This document shows, in pieces, positions 12,699 to 24,115 of a stretch of 64,000 nt of DNA. Origin of the DNA: Panonychus citri. Taxonomy: Eukaryota > Arthropoda > Arachnida > Trombidiformes > Tetranychidae. The notes below the pieces were generated by a model. That model was not told the origin of the DNA. It did not search any database and saw only the letters and a list, made by a program, of their open reading frames with translations. The DNA lies in contig NW_026515515.1 of assembly GCF_014898815.1 (NCBI RefSeq), positions 1 through 64,000 on the forward strand, read 5' to 3'. The first letter of the stretch is position 1; each line of letters starts with the position of its first letter. Made by a program: the position numbers and the translations under genes.

Positions 12699-15600
12699 TT
12701 TCAACAACTGTTGATATTGTATCAATTTCAATCAAATATTTGAATCCATTGAATTTACTTTAAATTGTAAGTTGTTTACCAATTGTAACTTAAGACATTT
12801 CTGTATATCAAATATACATCACTCTTATCACTATCCAGAGATATTTGTTTTGATTGGATTCTCTTGATTTTATCCTCTTCTTCATCATTTGTTTCCCTCT
12901 TGATTCGTTTGTTTATCAAATGTTTAACTTGATTGCTTGTTGATTCTCTCAAACTCTATACATGTATCTCTCTGTCTATGTAATCAAATAAGTGTTAGGT
13001 AATATGGTTACACACCAAATCCAAAGTGTCTTAATTTGTCTTCATAAATACACATTTTAGGGAAATTATTGAATTCCAAGGAGAACACACAACTAGAAGA
13101 GAAATAAGAACAAAAACAAGGAGAATAAAACAATTATATAATAGAAAAACGTGCCAATCAATGTGAGAGAGAATCAAATTGTTGAATTAATTACCTTTCG
13201 GAAGCTATAAGAGAAAAGAAAAACAAAACAAAATCTCATATTCTCACAAAGATTGGTCCAAGAGCTTTTTGCATTTCGATTGATGGATTGATCACTTTAA
13301 ATATTAGAATTCAAGTTTTAAACAATTTAATTGGGGAAAAAATTAGCTAATGATTAATAAAGAAAAGTGTAAACAATTAAATCTCTTCCATTGACCGCCA
13401 ACATTTATTATCTAATTAAAAATATCGATATCGGGATTGACTCTCTGGATCGGATTAATAATTTTCTTTTTTTCTTTTTGTTGACAATTAGTTTAATTAA
13501 TTGTCTCTTTGTTTTGATTAATTAAAATGAAGACTGTGATTAATTAAAAGGTACTGAGTTGGTTTAAAAGTGAATTCTTTTAACTTTCTCATGGTTTTGT
13601 CGTTTTTTGATCATCTTACTTCTTGGATTATTGAGTTTTGGTTGATTGTTTTTGGTCAATATTTTGATAGTCAATTTGGTGGTTTGTCCTTAAATTGGAT
13701 TAGATTTGAATTCTAATTTTCTAATCAATTTCTGTCATCAAATGGATTGAATGGAAGGTCAATTCCTGAGATAAGATGAGATTTTCTTTCTTTGTTATAG
13801 GAAATTTTATAACCGAAAAAGAAACAATAACATGGACTTGTTATCTTTCCAAGAGTAGTGGTGGTTTTAACGTCTAATTTAAGGAGCTGTTAATTGTGTT
13901 AAAATTTACCTGTTGGAATTTGATAAATTGTTCTTTTGTCGTAAAACAATGCGAAAGGTAACCTAATGATAACAAATGTTCAAACAAGATAATATGTTGG
14001 CTATTTTAATGGTCGGTGTAACATTGAAGAAAAGAGGAAAATCCATTAAAAGGTAAAACGTTAATTATGCATCAATACTCATTAACCTTGTGATTTAATT
14101 CGCTTGATTGTCCAAACACTTGAACAATTTATTTTGTAAACAAGATACACTGATTATCACAATTAACCATTCATTCTATTATTGTGTCAACCATTTTGAT
14201 TTCCTATCTTTTATCTTTTATCCTCAAAGTAGCGTCACAATGGACAAGGAACCCAAATCCATAAATGGAAAACAAGAAGACCAAATAGGAAAAGAAGAGA
14301 AAATTTACCTTAGGAAATATGAGCAACTAGTGCCATCTTATTTTCACTTCGGACAATCAGTGTAAACAAAAGTGACCATTTTAAAATTTAATTTCCATTC
14401 TAAAGGGTAGAAGAAAGTGAAAGGGTAACATTGATTAACTCTAATTGTTGGCTCGTTGCTACAATTTACTCTCACTTGACAACTTGTCAGAAAGGAAAAA
14501 CTTTTCCTTCTCAACAGGTAAAACTTTTATCTTTTTCTCTCTTTTCTGATCATTGTCTTGATAATTTCATGTAATTTAAGATTGAAATTTGTTTATTATT
14601 ATTTTAATTCACTATTAATTTTAATTCCTTCCACTTTACAGTGATAACCTGTTTACAAGCTCGGTTGATTTTAATGTGAAAAAAAAGCTGAAATATACAA
14701 ATTGAGTCACAATCAGATATTCATTCAGAAGTCATCGTGTCGACGAAATGATCTTTAGACGATTCACCCTGAGGATCATGCTCAAGGTTCTGTTTTCAAG
14801 TGAATTTCAAATATATTTAGTTTTACATGTTCTTTTCCTACCTGATGAATACACACACACATACACATATAAGTGTGAATACTTTTTTCTTGAATCTCTC
14901 GCTCACTAATTCCTCTTACATGATGAATATACACCAAAAGTGAGCGAGTGTAAGTACGCTTAGAAAATGAGTATATATACATGTACATGTTTAATAAGAT
15001 AGATGATAGTGAATAATTGAGTCGTTGTTTTGCAACAATTAAATGACCTTTCGACCCAATTCTCATCTTTCGATGGAATAGCGTTTGTCTCTTTTTCGTT
15101 GATTTTTACTTTTCTTCATTTTCTACTATAAGAAAACAAAAAATACAAAATATTTAAGAAAAAAAAATCTCTATTCTTATTATTACTTTATGCATATTAT
15201 CATTTTCTCATTATGATTATCAAACTATTATCATTATCACTTTGATTCTGTTTCTTACCTTTTCTTATTATTATTATTGTTGTTGTTTTTTGTTATGCTT
15301 TGCAAATCAATTGAAGTTTGCCGAAGGAACCATTTTCAAGGAGGAGAGTGTGTGTGTGTGTGAGAGAGAGAGACAGGGAGAGGGTGGAGAGTGAGAGGAG
15401 GTGGAAAAATATTGAAAAAGAAAACGCAAATTACTGGATCAACATCAACAATTATTGAAATTATAATTCAATCAAAGATGGAGATATGTTTATATTGTAT
15501 ATGTATGGAAAAATCTGGTCCAAGGTAATACCAATCATTTAATAATCTTAATTGAATAGTTTATCATATATTATTAATCAATGATCATTGATAATTATTT

Positions 15601-15707
15601 ACTCACTTTTTTTGCTGATTCCTCTCCCTCTCTCTCTCTCCCCTGGATCTCTCACCATGATAAATAACATTGGGAACAAATAATAATAATCAATTTGAAA
15701 TGTAATT

Positions 15708-15712
<5 letters not shown>

Positions 15713-15745
<33 letters not shown>
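15713..15745. repeat. (CT)n microsatellite
   Basis: About 16 CT units, some 125 bases from a GA tract of opposite strand sense at 15871-15915. The pair could form a hairpin. Confidence 0.95.
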
Positions 15746-15746
<1 letters not shown>

Positions 15747-15869
15747 GATGATTGTTGATTTTATTTACATCTCTTTAAATTGCTGTTCACAATCAATCAG
15801 ATGATTATCATCAACTTAATTTTCAGCTTATCAAAGCTTGTCAAGTGTAAGCTTGAAAACGGTCAGGGT

Positions 15870-15870
<1 letters not shown>

Positions 15871-15915
<45 letters not shown>
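15871..15915. repeat. (AG)n microsatellite
   Basis: About 22 AG units in intergenic DNA. The Arg/Glu-alternating ORF read through it is an artefact of the repeat. Confidence 0.95.
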
Positions 15916-15918
<3 letters not shown>

Positions 15919-18706
15919 AGAGTTGTATCTATTTCATATGAGAAAAAATCTAATTGTAATCAAGTTGAATTGTTAATCTTATATTCTAATGTATTTATGA
16001 TTGATCAACTTGTCGAAAAGTTTCCAACAATCAATTGATTGACAATGTTTTTCTTTTTTTTGCTCCATTTTTACCTTAGATCTTTGCATGATTATCTTAC
16101 AACAATTAACTCTCTCCTTTAATATCTCTTGATTTCAGGTTTTATTTTGTCTCTCAACAATTAACTGATTCACTTACTGTTCCTTATCATTGGGTACAAT
16201 TTACCGTTACATTTTCATCTTCCGATTAGTTTATATCTCTGGTCATCATTGATAATTAGTCTCATCTATGCTCTAATTGCAGAATATATTATCAAGATGA
16301 GGGATTAACTGTAAAGAAAATGAAGAGAAATTATATCAACAATTAACCTTGACTTTTACTTTTACCTGTATTACCTGGTCAATGAGGAAAAATAATACAA
16401 CAATTTACTTAATTGTACTGAAAAGTTAAAAGGATAAGCGATGATGATATAAAACACAATCTCTTTCATCATCATTTCTTATGATTATTGTTAAAATTGA
16501 TTACCTTTCAATCAAAAGTGATTTTTTTCTGATTAGGTTAACAATTTACCTTCTTAACGATCAAAATCATTAAACTTATCAAGTTGAACTTGCTACAATC
16601 AGTAAATTGCTTGAATCTTATTGAGCTTTTAAGAGATTGGAAAGTTAAACAATTAACCGATGCTGATCAATGTAATTATATTAATGTCAACAACGTATCA
16701 CTATTGTAATAATAATACAATCAAATTAAAAAAAATTGTTCTGATCAGTTGATTGTTGCAGAGAAATTACAAAAAAAAAGTTAGTTAACAATTTGTTTCC
16801 ATTACCTGGTGGGTTAGAATTGAGAAAATTAACTCAACAATTAATACTTAATTAGTTAGGTGATGAAAGAGATCACAATCAAATGAAATTGAGAGTAATT
16901 ATATTTAATTACAATCAGTGAAAGTTTACAATTACTTTTTTTCATTTTGATTGTTTAATAATCAAATTAACTAGTTATCGTTAACTGTTATCATTATAAT
17001 TTAGTTTCATTGTCATTTATCAATTTAAACAAGTTTAATTTTTGATTGTTGTCTTCATGTAGATGTTTTTTTTTAAATTGTTGTATAATTGTGGTAACAA
17101 TTAACTACAATTGTCACTGTTTTAACCCAGTTGATTGTGATAAACATTTTCCATTCCTCTTTAATTGTAATTTTGTTTAATTCAGATCCGTTTATATTAT
17201 TTTAATTTAGTTTGTACTAAATTGTGATGATAATTATGTTAATTGATTAACTTTTACTAGAAATTAATTCATCTATTATTCATTAGGAAACAATTTATTA
17301 ATAGTTACCTTTTTTGTTTTGTTTTCAATTGTAACAATCAATTAGATCAACTAATTGGTATTAATGATTGCAATTGAATTAATCAATGAAGTTAATTGTG
17401 ATTATATGTAAACAAAAACATTAATTAATTGTGTATTTGATTAACCTAAAAATCAAGGGGAAAAAAGTGAATCAAAAACAGTATTTCAATAATTAATTAA
17501 TGATTCAAAGTAAATCAACAGTTTACAATTAACATTTGAGGTCAAGATTTTTGTCTGATTGTTGATTAGTTGATTTAACAATTAAATCCATGGTCAGTTA
17601 ATTAGTATGATAATAATCATCTAAAAATATTATCCGATTAACTAAATAATTATTATCATTTTCCAAATGATCAGCAATTAATAAATTGTCGCAATGAAAA
17701 AGTAATTTTTACCACAATTAGTTTTAATTATCAACTACTGATCAACTTACACCAATTGAAATGTGAATGAAAGTTAATCATTTGTTTCTGGTTATTAAAA
17801 TTACTTGATTGTTACTTTTAATCAGAACTGGTTTAACTTTGATTATCAGCACGTTGACTGATTAAAAAAATGTTTCATTTAATTGTATGTTAATATTAGT
17901 TGATTGTTGGGGAAATGATAATTTTTTTTTTGGTTACCAAAAAGTTTATTCAACTTAACCAATTAAAATGATTCACAATCAATATCAACAATTATGATTT
18001 GAAGGAGGAAGACAAAAATGATTAAGATGATTAAGATGAAGATGAAGATGATGATGAATACCCTTCAGGGGGTATGATGAAAAGTAAGAGAAGACAAATC
18101 AACTGAAGCAAAATGTCATCATCCTTAATCATTGAACAACTTTTTCCTTTCATCATATCAACCAACTTAACAATTAACTGATTGTCTTGTTTTTTTTTCA
18201 TCTCATGTTGATTGTTTATCTTACTATTTTTTTGTATCTAGATTATTATTACTATTATCATGATTAATTCATCATTTACTTGAACATTAAGATTTACCGT
18301 TATATTAATTGTTTGGAATGTGTTGATTTTCAATTAAGTTTGAAATGTTTTTTTATCGGTTAAGCGTATCAACAATTAACTATTCAAAGTATTGTTGATT
18401 TAGCTTGATGATGATTATTTAACGTGCGTTTGTTATTAGGTAAACTTGAAATTAATTGTCCCATCGAAAGGTAAATTGTTTTAGTGAGAAGCAAGAAAAA
18501 AAAAACAACTCACCAATTAGTTAATTGTTTCAACAATTGTTTATCTAAATTTATTTCTCAATTTCTATTCATTGATTGTTAAGATTGTAAATAAGACAAT
18601 TAGTCTTTGTTTTCTGTACAGATTTCATATAATATACAAAAAAAATATACACACATACAAATTGTTAACAATGTTTGATTAAACAATTAATTCATTTGTA
18701 TGGAAA

Positions 18707-19528
18707 TTAAATTAATTGATCAATTTCATTTTCTGCTGGATCAATATCTTTATAATTGTTGATGATTGTTGTTGTCGGTGGTGATGATGATGTTGATGGT
18801 TTTATATTAATAGTTGATTCAGTCGAGTTGATTAGTTGATTTTGGTTAATTGTTTCACTCGTTTTATTAGAAGTTAATTTACTTGTTATTCTAATATCAG
18901 CACAAGCTCTGAATGTTTCATTTTCCATGTCGGTAGTTCCCTGATTACCACAGGTATAATCCCACTGGAGGACACATCGAGAACAGGTAAGGTTGACCGG
19001 AAGTACGAGGGTCAAATTATAAAGATTAGGACCTTGATTACCAAGATGATATTTGTACCGTTTTTCCAATGTTGATGAGTTAATTATAATTTCTAATGGA
19101 TGTTGATTTAAACACTCTTGGGTTACCTCAATTTCATCTGATTGACTTGGACACAATCGGAATACAAAGTAACCCTTATGGGCAGCGGTCAAGTTAACTG
19201 TTACATTTATCCAATCACCTTGACCATAATCTCCGGTCAAGGTGGGAGGTTTGGTTACCCATTTACCTGATGGCACTTCACTGGTACGTGTACCATTATA
19301 TGGATCACCACAAACCCCACACCTCCCGTTGTTAGCGCGTTTAACTGTCAACCCTCCGCACCACATTTCCATGTCATTGTAGTTAATTGGTGTCTTATAG
19401 CCGACCCGCCAAGCTGATGGTCTACCCGCCGGGCTGATTAGATATCCATGAGTGGAAACATAATGATCACTAATTAGACAGGAAGAGACAATGATCACAA
19501 TTATTGTTAACAATTTAAACATTTCCAT
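18707..19528 (-). CDS. Secreted lytic polysaccharide monooxygenase, family AA15
   Basis: A 273-residue single-exon protein. The ATG at 19528 (MEMFKLL) is chosen because the longer upstream reading begins at a TTG. Residues 1-26 form a signal peptide; cleavage after VST exposes HGYLISPAGR, so a His becomes the mature N-terminus. Counting from it, the second His lies at position 91 (TAAHKGYF). Together these form the copper-binding histidine brace at the spacing described for AA15 enzymes. Paired Cys (CGGL, CGVC, CSRC, CGN, RACADI) fit the disulfides of the fold. Catalytic sequence ends near mature residue 190 and is followed by a Ser/Thr/Asn-rich tail with no obvious binding module. AA15 enzymes oxidatively cleave chitin and in some cases cellulose; in a mite, cuticle remodelling or digestion are both possible. 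Upstream and downstream DNA is empty, so it stands alone. Confidence 0.9.
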   Translation of the reverse strand: MEMFKLLTIIVIIVSSCLISDHYVSTHGYLISPAGRPSAWRVGYKTPINYNDMEMWCGGLTVKRANNGRCGVCGDPYNGTRTSEVPSGKWVTKPPTLTGDYGQGDWINVTVNLTAAHKGYFVFRLCPSQSDEIEVTQECLNQHPLEIIINSSTLEKRYKYHLGNQGPNLYNLTLVLPVNLTCSRCVLQWDYTCGNQGTTDMENETFRACADIRITSKLTSNKTSETINQNQLINSTESTINIKPSTSSSPPTTTIINNYKDIDPAENEIDQLI

Positions 19529-21625
19529 AACTTTTTTTTTCTTCCTCTTGTTGATTAACAAACAAACTAATCACTTTACCAAATTTACTTATTTAATAAC
19601 AAAGTTAAATTACTGTTTAATTGCTTCAAAGTTAATTTGCTTTTCTATCTAACCATTGGGTTTACTTGTTAACAATTAAATCAATTTCCATTTTTCTTCA
19701 TCATTTTCTTCATCAATTATTTACTATCATTAATCAATAACCTTATGTGAAAACATGATCATTGATTTAATACAATTAATATTAAGGCCTAACAATCAAC
19801 AAAATTGAATTTACGTTGAGATGAACTTGCAATTATTTAAATTGTTGTTGTTGATTGTTGATCAGCTATTATTAGTTTTGTTGGTTGTTTATTTGTTTAC
19901 AATTAACTTGGGATTTGATTGATTAATCAATATCTTAACCTTGATTGGTTAATCAAAATTGGTGGACTTTTTTTTTAATTGTTTTGGTAATATCTTTAAT
20001 TGTCTATTGACTAATTAATATATACAATTCGTTGATTCATTGGTTAGCAAACTAAATTAATCAAAAAGTTAATCAAAAGTCACATGTTTTCATTATAAAC
20101 TTGTAACGAGATAATTATTAATATTCATTGACGTAAATTTAATTGTAGTTATTTACCTTATCTTATAACAATTAATAACAATTACAATGTTCAATTATCA
20201 TGTAATTATCCGACTCTTGAGGATAAATTTAATTTCTTAATTGACTAAGTGCAAGATAATCAAATTAAATAAAACTAATACTTGATTAACTTTTTGACAT
20301 TTTCATTTTAATCAGTTAATATGAAAATCCGATTACTTAATTGTTACAATTATTTAGACCAATCTATCTGAAAACTTTTGACCTTTTTATTGTGTGTATT
20401 TAAACAACAATTAAGACAATTGTATGTCAATATATTTACTCATTTAAACTAATCAATAGGGAACAATTTAAATCAATCAAATTAAATCAAATTAAATCCA
20501 AATCCAATTTGTAAACATAATAAACATTAAAAATAAAATTCAAGGTTAATTAATCTTACACTTTATATTTAAATTGTTACATCAATTATTTAACTTAACG
20601 TAATAATTAAACAATTGCTAAAGATAATTGTTAATTTTTTCGTTCCATTCGCATTTAAAGTTAATCATAATTAAGAGATTAATTGTTAATTTGAAATTGG
20701 CGCTTTTCTAATTAATGGAATCATTTTATTCCGGTTTCGTCTTGTCCAAGGTTCTTTATGTTAATTGTTGCTTTTTAATTGCTCTTTTTAATTGATATTT
20801 TAATTTTTCTCTTTCTTATCTCTAATTTACAATTTAGTTGTAACAATTATTCTGTTGATTTAATTTGTTTAGATTAATGTGACTGATAAATTGTAAACAA
20901 TTAGAAAGTAAAATCATCAACAACCTTAAGTTAACCTTTTGAATGTGTTTACCTCACGTCAAGGTTTCGCTTTTTTTCAATACATTGTCACTTTGATTTC
21001 TTTTTGACAATTGATCGATTATCATTTTTTTTTATTCATTTTATTTAATTGCAATTAGACTGTTTGTTGTTTGTCTTTCTCTTTGTCTGTCTCACTCTCG
21101 TTGTCTCTGTTTTGATCTTTTCTATGTTCTCTTCCATTATCTGAGTAAGTAGTTAACTGTATCTTACTCACTAATTTGTTGTTTCTCTTTTTTTTTCCTA
21201 ATCATGTTTCGCAAATGATCATATATGAAGGTTACTCAACGGTATCATGTTTGAACCAATTGGAAACCTTGGATTGGAGATGAAGGAAGGAAGACGAAAA
21301 GGAAGAGAGTGAGTGGAGTGAGAGAAATGAAGGTAACTCACAACGTAAACGAACAGGAGAAGGAAGAAGGAAGAAAATGAAAAGACGAATAAGATGAGAT
21401 GGAAAAAACAACGATATCAACACAATGGCGATCGTGAAGATAAAGTGAAAATTGGAAAACGTAGTATTTACAAAGAGATGTCTGAGGTTCCACTCATGTT
21501 CTGTCAAGTCATGTAATAATATTCACTCAGTAGAATCATTTGGGATCAATGGTATCATCATCTTCACATATGCAAGATGAATTTTATGCATATATTGCAA
21601 TCATGTTAAGAAGAGAAGTGAGATC

Positions 21626-21636
<11 letters not shown>

Positions 21637-21662
<26 letters not shown>
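21637..21662. repeat. (GA)n microsatellite
   Basis: About 13 GA units preceded by a short GT run. Confidence 0.9.
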
Positions 21663-22051
21663 AAAAACATCAAAAAGGTAAGAAAAGAAAGTGAATAAAG
21701 AAGCCAGATAAAAGAGAGGATCTGGCAAATCTCCATGTTACTCTATCAACTATCATGATCATTGAATTGACAAACGTTTTAACCACTGTGAGTGTCTCTC
21801 TATCTCTCTCTAAGTGAGTGAGTGTTTTACCCCTACGGTTTTAAGATTAAGTTAATTGCCTACATTTCATGGTGATGCTTCATCTGTTACCATGTTCTCT
21901 CTTTGGTCTTTTTCTTTTCATCTTTTCTCTTCTTTTTTTTCTCAAAACCCAAATATCGAGTTGATACTTTTTGCTTCTCTCTTACATGTACATTCACTTT
22001 GCAAGGTTGGTGCCTTGTAAGAGAGTAACAGAATAGTGAGATAGATACATG

Positions 22052-22054
<3 letters not shown>

Positions 22055-22102
<48 letters not shown>
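22055..22102. repeat. (CT)n microsatellite
   Basis: About 24 CT units in intergenic DNA, followed by further CT-rich sequence to about 22146. Confidence 0.95.
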
Positions 22103-22108
<6 letters not shown>

Positions 22109-23931
22109 TTGATCAGATTGCCAATTTTTGTTTCTCTCTCTCTCTCTAATCTCATTTCTCTTGTTTCCTTATCCTGGGTTCAGTTGAGTTTTCCCTTTGC
22201 ATTGAACTGAACGATACCCTTGTCTTGATGAAGGACTATCGGGATATTTTATCCTGAATTTGTATCAATCATGTTTTTTTTCTATTCTCTTGATTTTTAA
22301 ACTTTTTTTTATCTCTTTTTCTCAACAGTCCAAGGGAAATGGCCATTGAAATGATGATTATTGAAAAACGTTCACAAAAAATCTCAACCGAAGGACTTGC
22401 AAAGTAAAACAACAAAACAGTTACTTAATCAATTGATGATGAAGTTCAATGATAATGGTTAATTAAACAAAAAAGCATTCGCATCGATAATCGACCTCCA
22501 AACTTGTCCACTTGACCTTTCACCATTTTCGCCTTGAGGTAAATTGATGGCAAATGATACAAGGATAACCAGTAGAACTAATGAAAGAAACTAGAGGCTA
22601 TTCCAAAATAATCTTCTTATTGAAATTGGTCATTTTTCTTTTCAGTAATTATCATTATTTCTTATACTCGATGATTATTATTATGATTACTATTGAACTT
22701 AATTTCTCTCTTTCTGTTTATAACTACTTTAAAGGTATCTATTTAGCATCTATCATCCACGCCCTGGAAATGTATGTTCCCTATTCCTGAAATTTTCTGT
22801 CAAAAGGTGGATCCACTTCGTAGGAAAAAAAAAAGAAATGATGTTAATTTCAAGTAGAGAACCAGAAGAAAGAAGATGAAGAAAGAGAAAGAGAATCAAT
22901 CTGATGAAATTTATTCCTGATAATTGTGGAAATGCAAAACGAGTGAATATAAGATAATATATGAAAGACAGGTCCTCATCTTCATCCTCATCTTCATCAA
23001 ATTCCCTCAACCAAAGTGTAAAATTAAATGAAGAAAAAAACCTGATTTGATTTATCTAGAGATTCTGTTCAAGTTCATTCAGGTGAACTTCATGAAAACA
23101 AGATATTTATTCATCATCTGAAAGAAGCAGAATGAAGTTACACATTAATAATGTCCACTGGCCTCTTCTCTTTATGCAATTCATTTTCTTCATCTTCTTA
23201 TTCATCCACAAAGCCGTAATCTCACCAGTAACAATATTTTATCTCTTTCTTCATCACCAGGTAAATATAATTTTCATGTGACAAGTCACGTGATTTGAAA
23301 CTACCTTGAGATTACAAGTTTTTCTGTTATTATTATGTGAGAGATTTAAATGGGGGAGTAAACAAAAAGGAAAGATAATTGAGAGCGAGAAGAACGAGAT
23401 GATGATAAACAAAGATGGAAAAAGAGAGAGAGAGAGAGAGAGGAAAATTCTGGTATTAGGAAATATCGTTCACAAAAACAAGAATAGTGGCAATGTGATC
23501 GGTATAAGAGCAGAAAGTTTATTAAATTGTGATACTTTTACAGAGGAGGATGAGAAGAGAAATGTTGATGAGTGTGATGAGATAAAATCTGAGAGGATAA
23601 CATGATGAGGGATAGAAAAGTTTGACAGTTTTGTTTTCTCGTGTTCACTTGAATCAGCATGTTTACTGTTTTTGTTCTTGGTGTTTGTCAGAATTTTACT
23701 GTTGCCAGTTTCATGAAATTGAAGCCAAACATGAAGACTTTTCTCTCTTCCTCTTCTCTTTATCATCAAAGATTCAGAGACAGAGGGATAGCGAGAGAGA
23801 GAGAGGAAAAAGTTCAACGAAAATCAGTTCGATGTTTTTTTTTTCATCTAAATTAACTGATGTAAATCAACAGACTTTTAGATCCTTAAATAGGTTAGAC
23901 AATTAGTTTCGCAGATATTTCACTTTCCATG

Positions 23932-23940
23932 ATATATAAA
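23932..23940 (+). promoter_or_regulatory. Candidate TATA box
   Basis: ATATATAAAT at about 23932-23941 lies about 90 bases upstream of a 29-codon ORF at 24026. It is the cleanest TATA-like element with a following ATG in this desert, but AT-rich DNA produces such matches by chance. Confidence 0.25.
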
Positions 23941-24025
23941 TGCTCTGAAAATCACCCAACCACCCACACTTTTTACTACTTTTCTCTATCAACAATTGAC
24001 ATTTTAAGGAAATCAACAAATCACA

Positions 24026-24115
24026 ATGAATCAGCTCGTTGGTCTAATCATGATCAATAATAACCCAATTACCATCACCGATCCGAAATGTTTCCAAAGT
24101 GTCCTGTTGCTCTGA
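24026..24115 (+). CDS. Possible 29-residue small ORF
   Basis: An ATG in good context (ACAATGAATC) opens 29 codons beginning MNQLVGLIMINNN and ending QSVLLL. It follows a TATA-like element by about 90 bases, and the patch is less AT-rich than its surroundings. There is no recognisable domain or convincing splice donor. It may be a first exon, a leader peptide or noise. Confidence 0.15.
   Translation: MNQLVGLIMINNNPITITDPKCFQSVLLL

Larger units (their letters stand above)
6751..18706. other. 12-kb gene desert
   Basis: I see no supportable gene. The sequence is strongly AT-rich and dominated by TTAATTGT/ACAATTAA-like words and homopolymers, with GA/CT microsatellites (notably 10929-10987, 11465-11490, 15713-15745, 15871-15915) and a GTT run near 12672. 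A somewhat more GC-rich patch at 10470-10880 has a few AGGTCA half-sites but no convincing ORF. A 41-codon ATG-initiated ORF at 14240-14365 is unsupported. Confidence 0.5.

Noticed and set aside
14108..14365. Plus-strand ORF with an internal ATG (MDKEPKSINGK)
   Set aside because: 41 lysine-rich codons, no domain and no promoter or splice support; left as unsupported.
14720..14745. Imperfect palindrome around GTCGAC
   Set aside because: Short, with mismatches; no context to support a binding site or hairpin RNA.
15838..16038. Arg/Glu-alternating ORF
   Set aside because: Direct translation of an AG microsatellite.
17995..18150. Possible hairpin ATACCC...GGGTAT and GAT-rich sequence
   Set aside because: Stem of six pairs only, no flanking pairing typical of a microRNA precursor.
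22753..23906. Several 65-115 codon ORFs on both strands
   Set aside because: Low-complexity Ser/Lys/Glu frames from CT/GA-rich sequence, overlapping each other and without splice or domain support.
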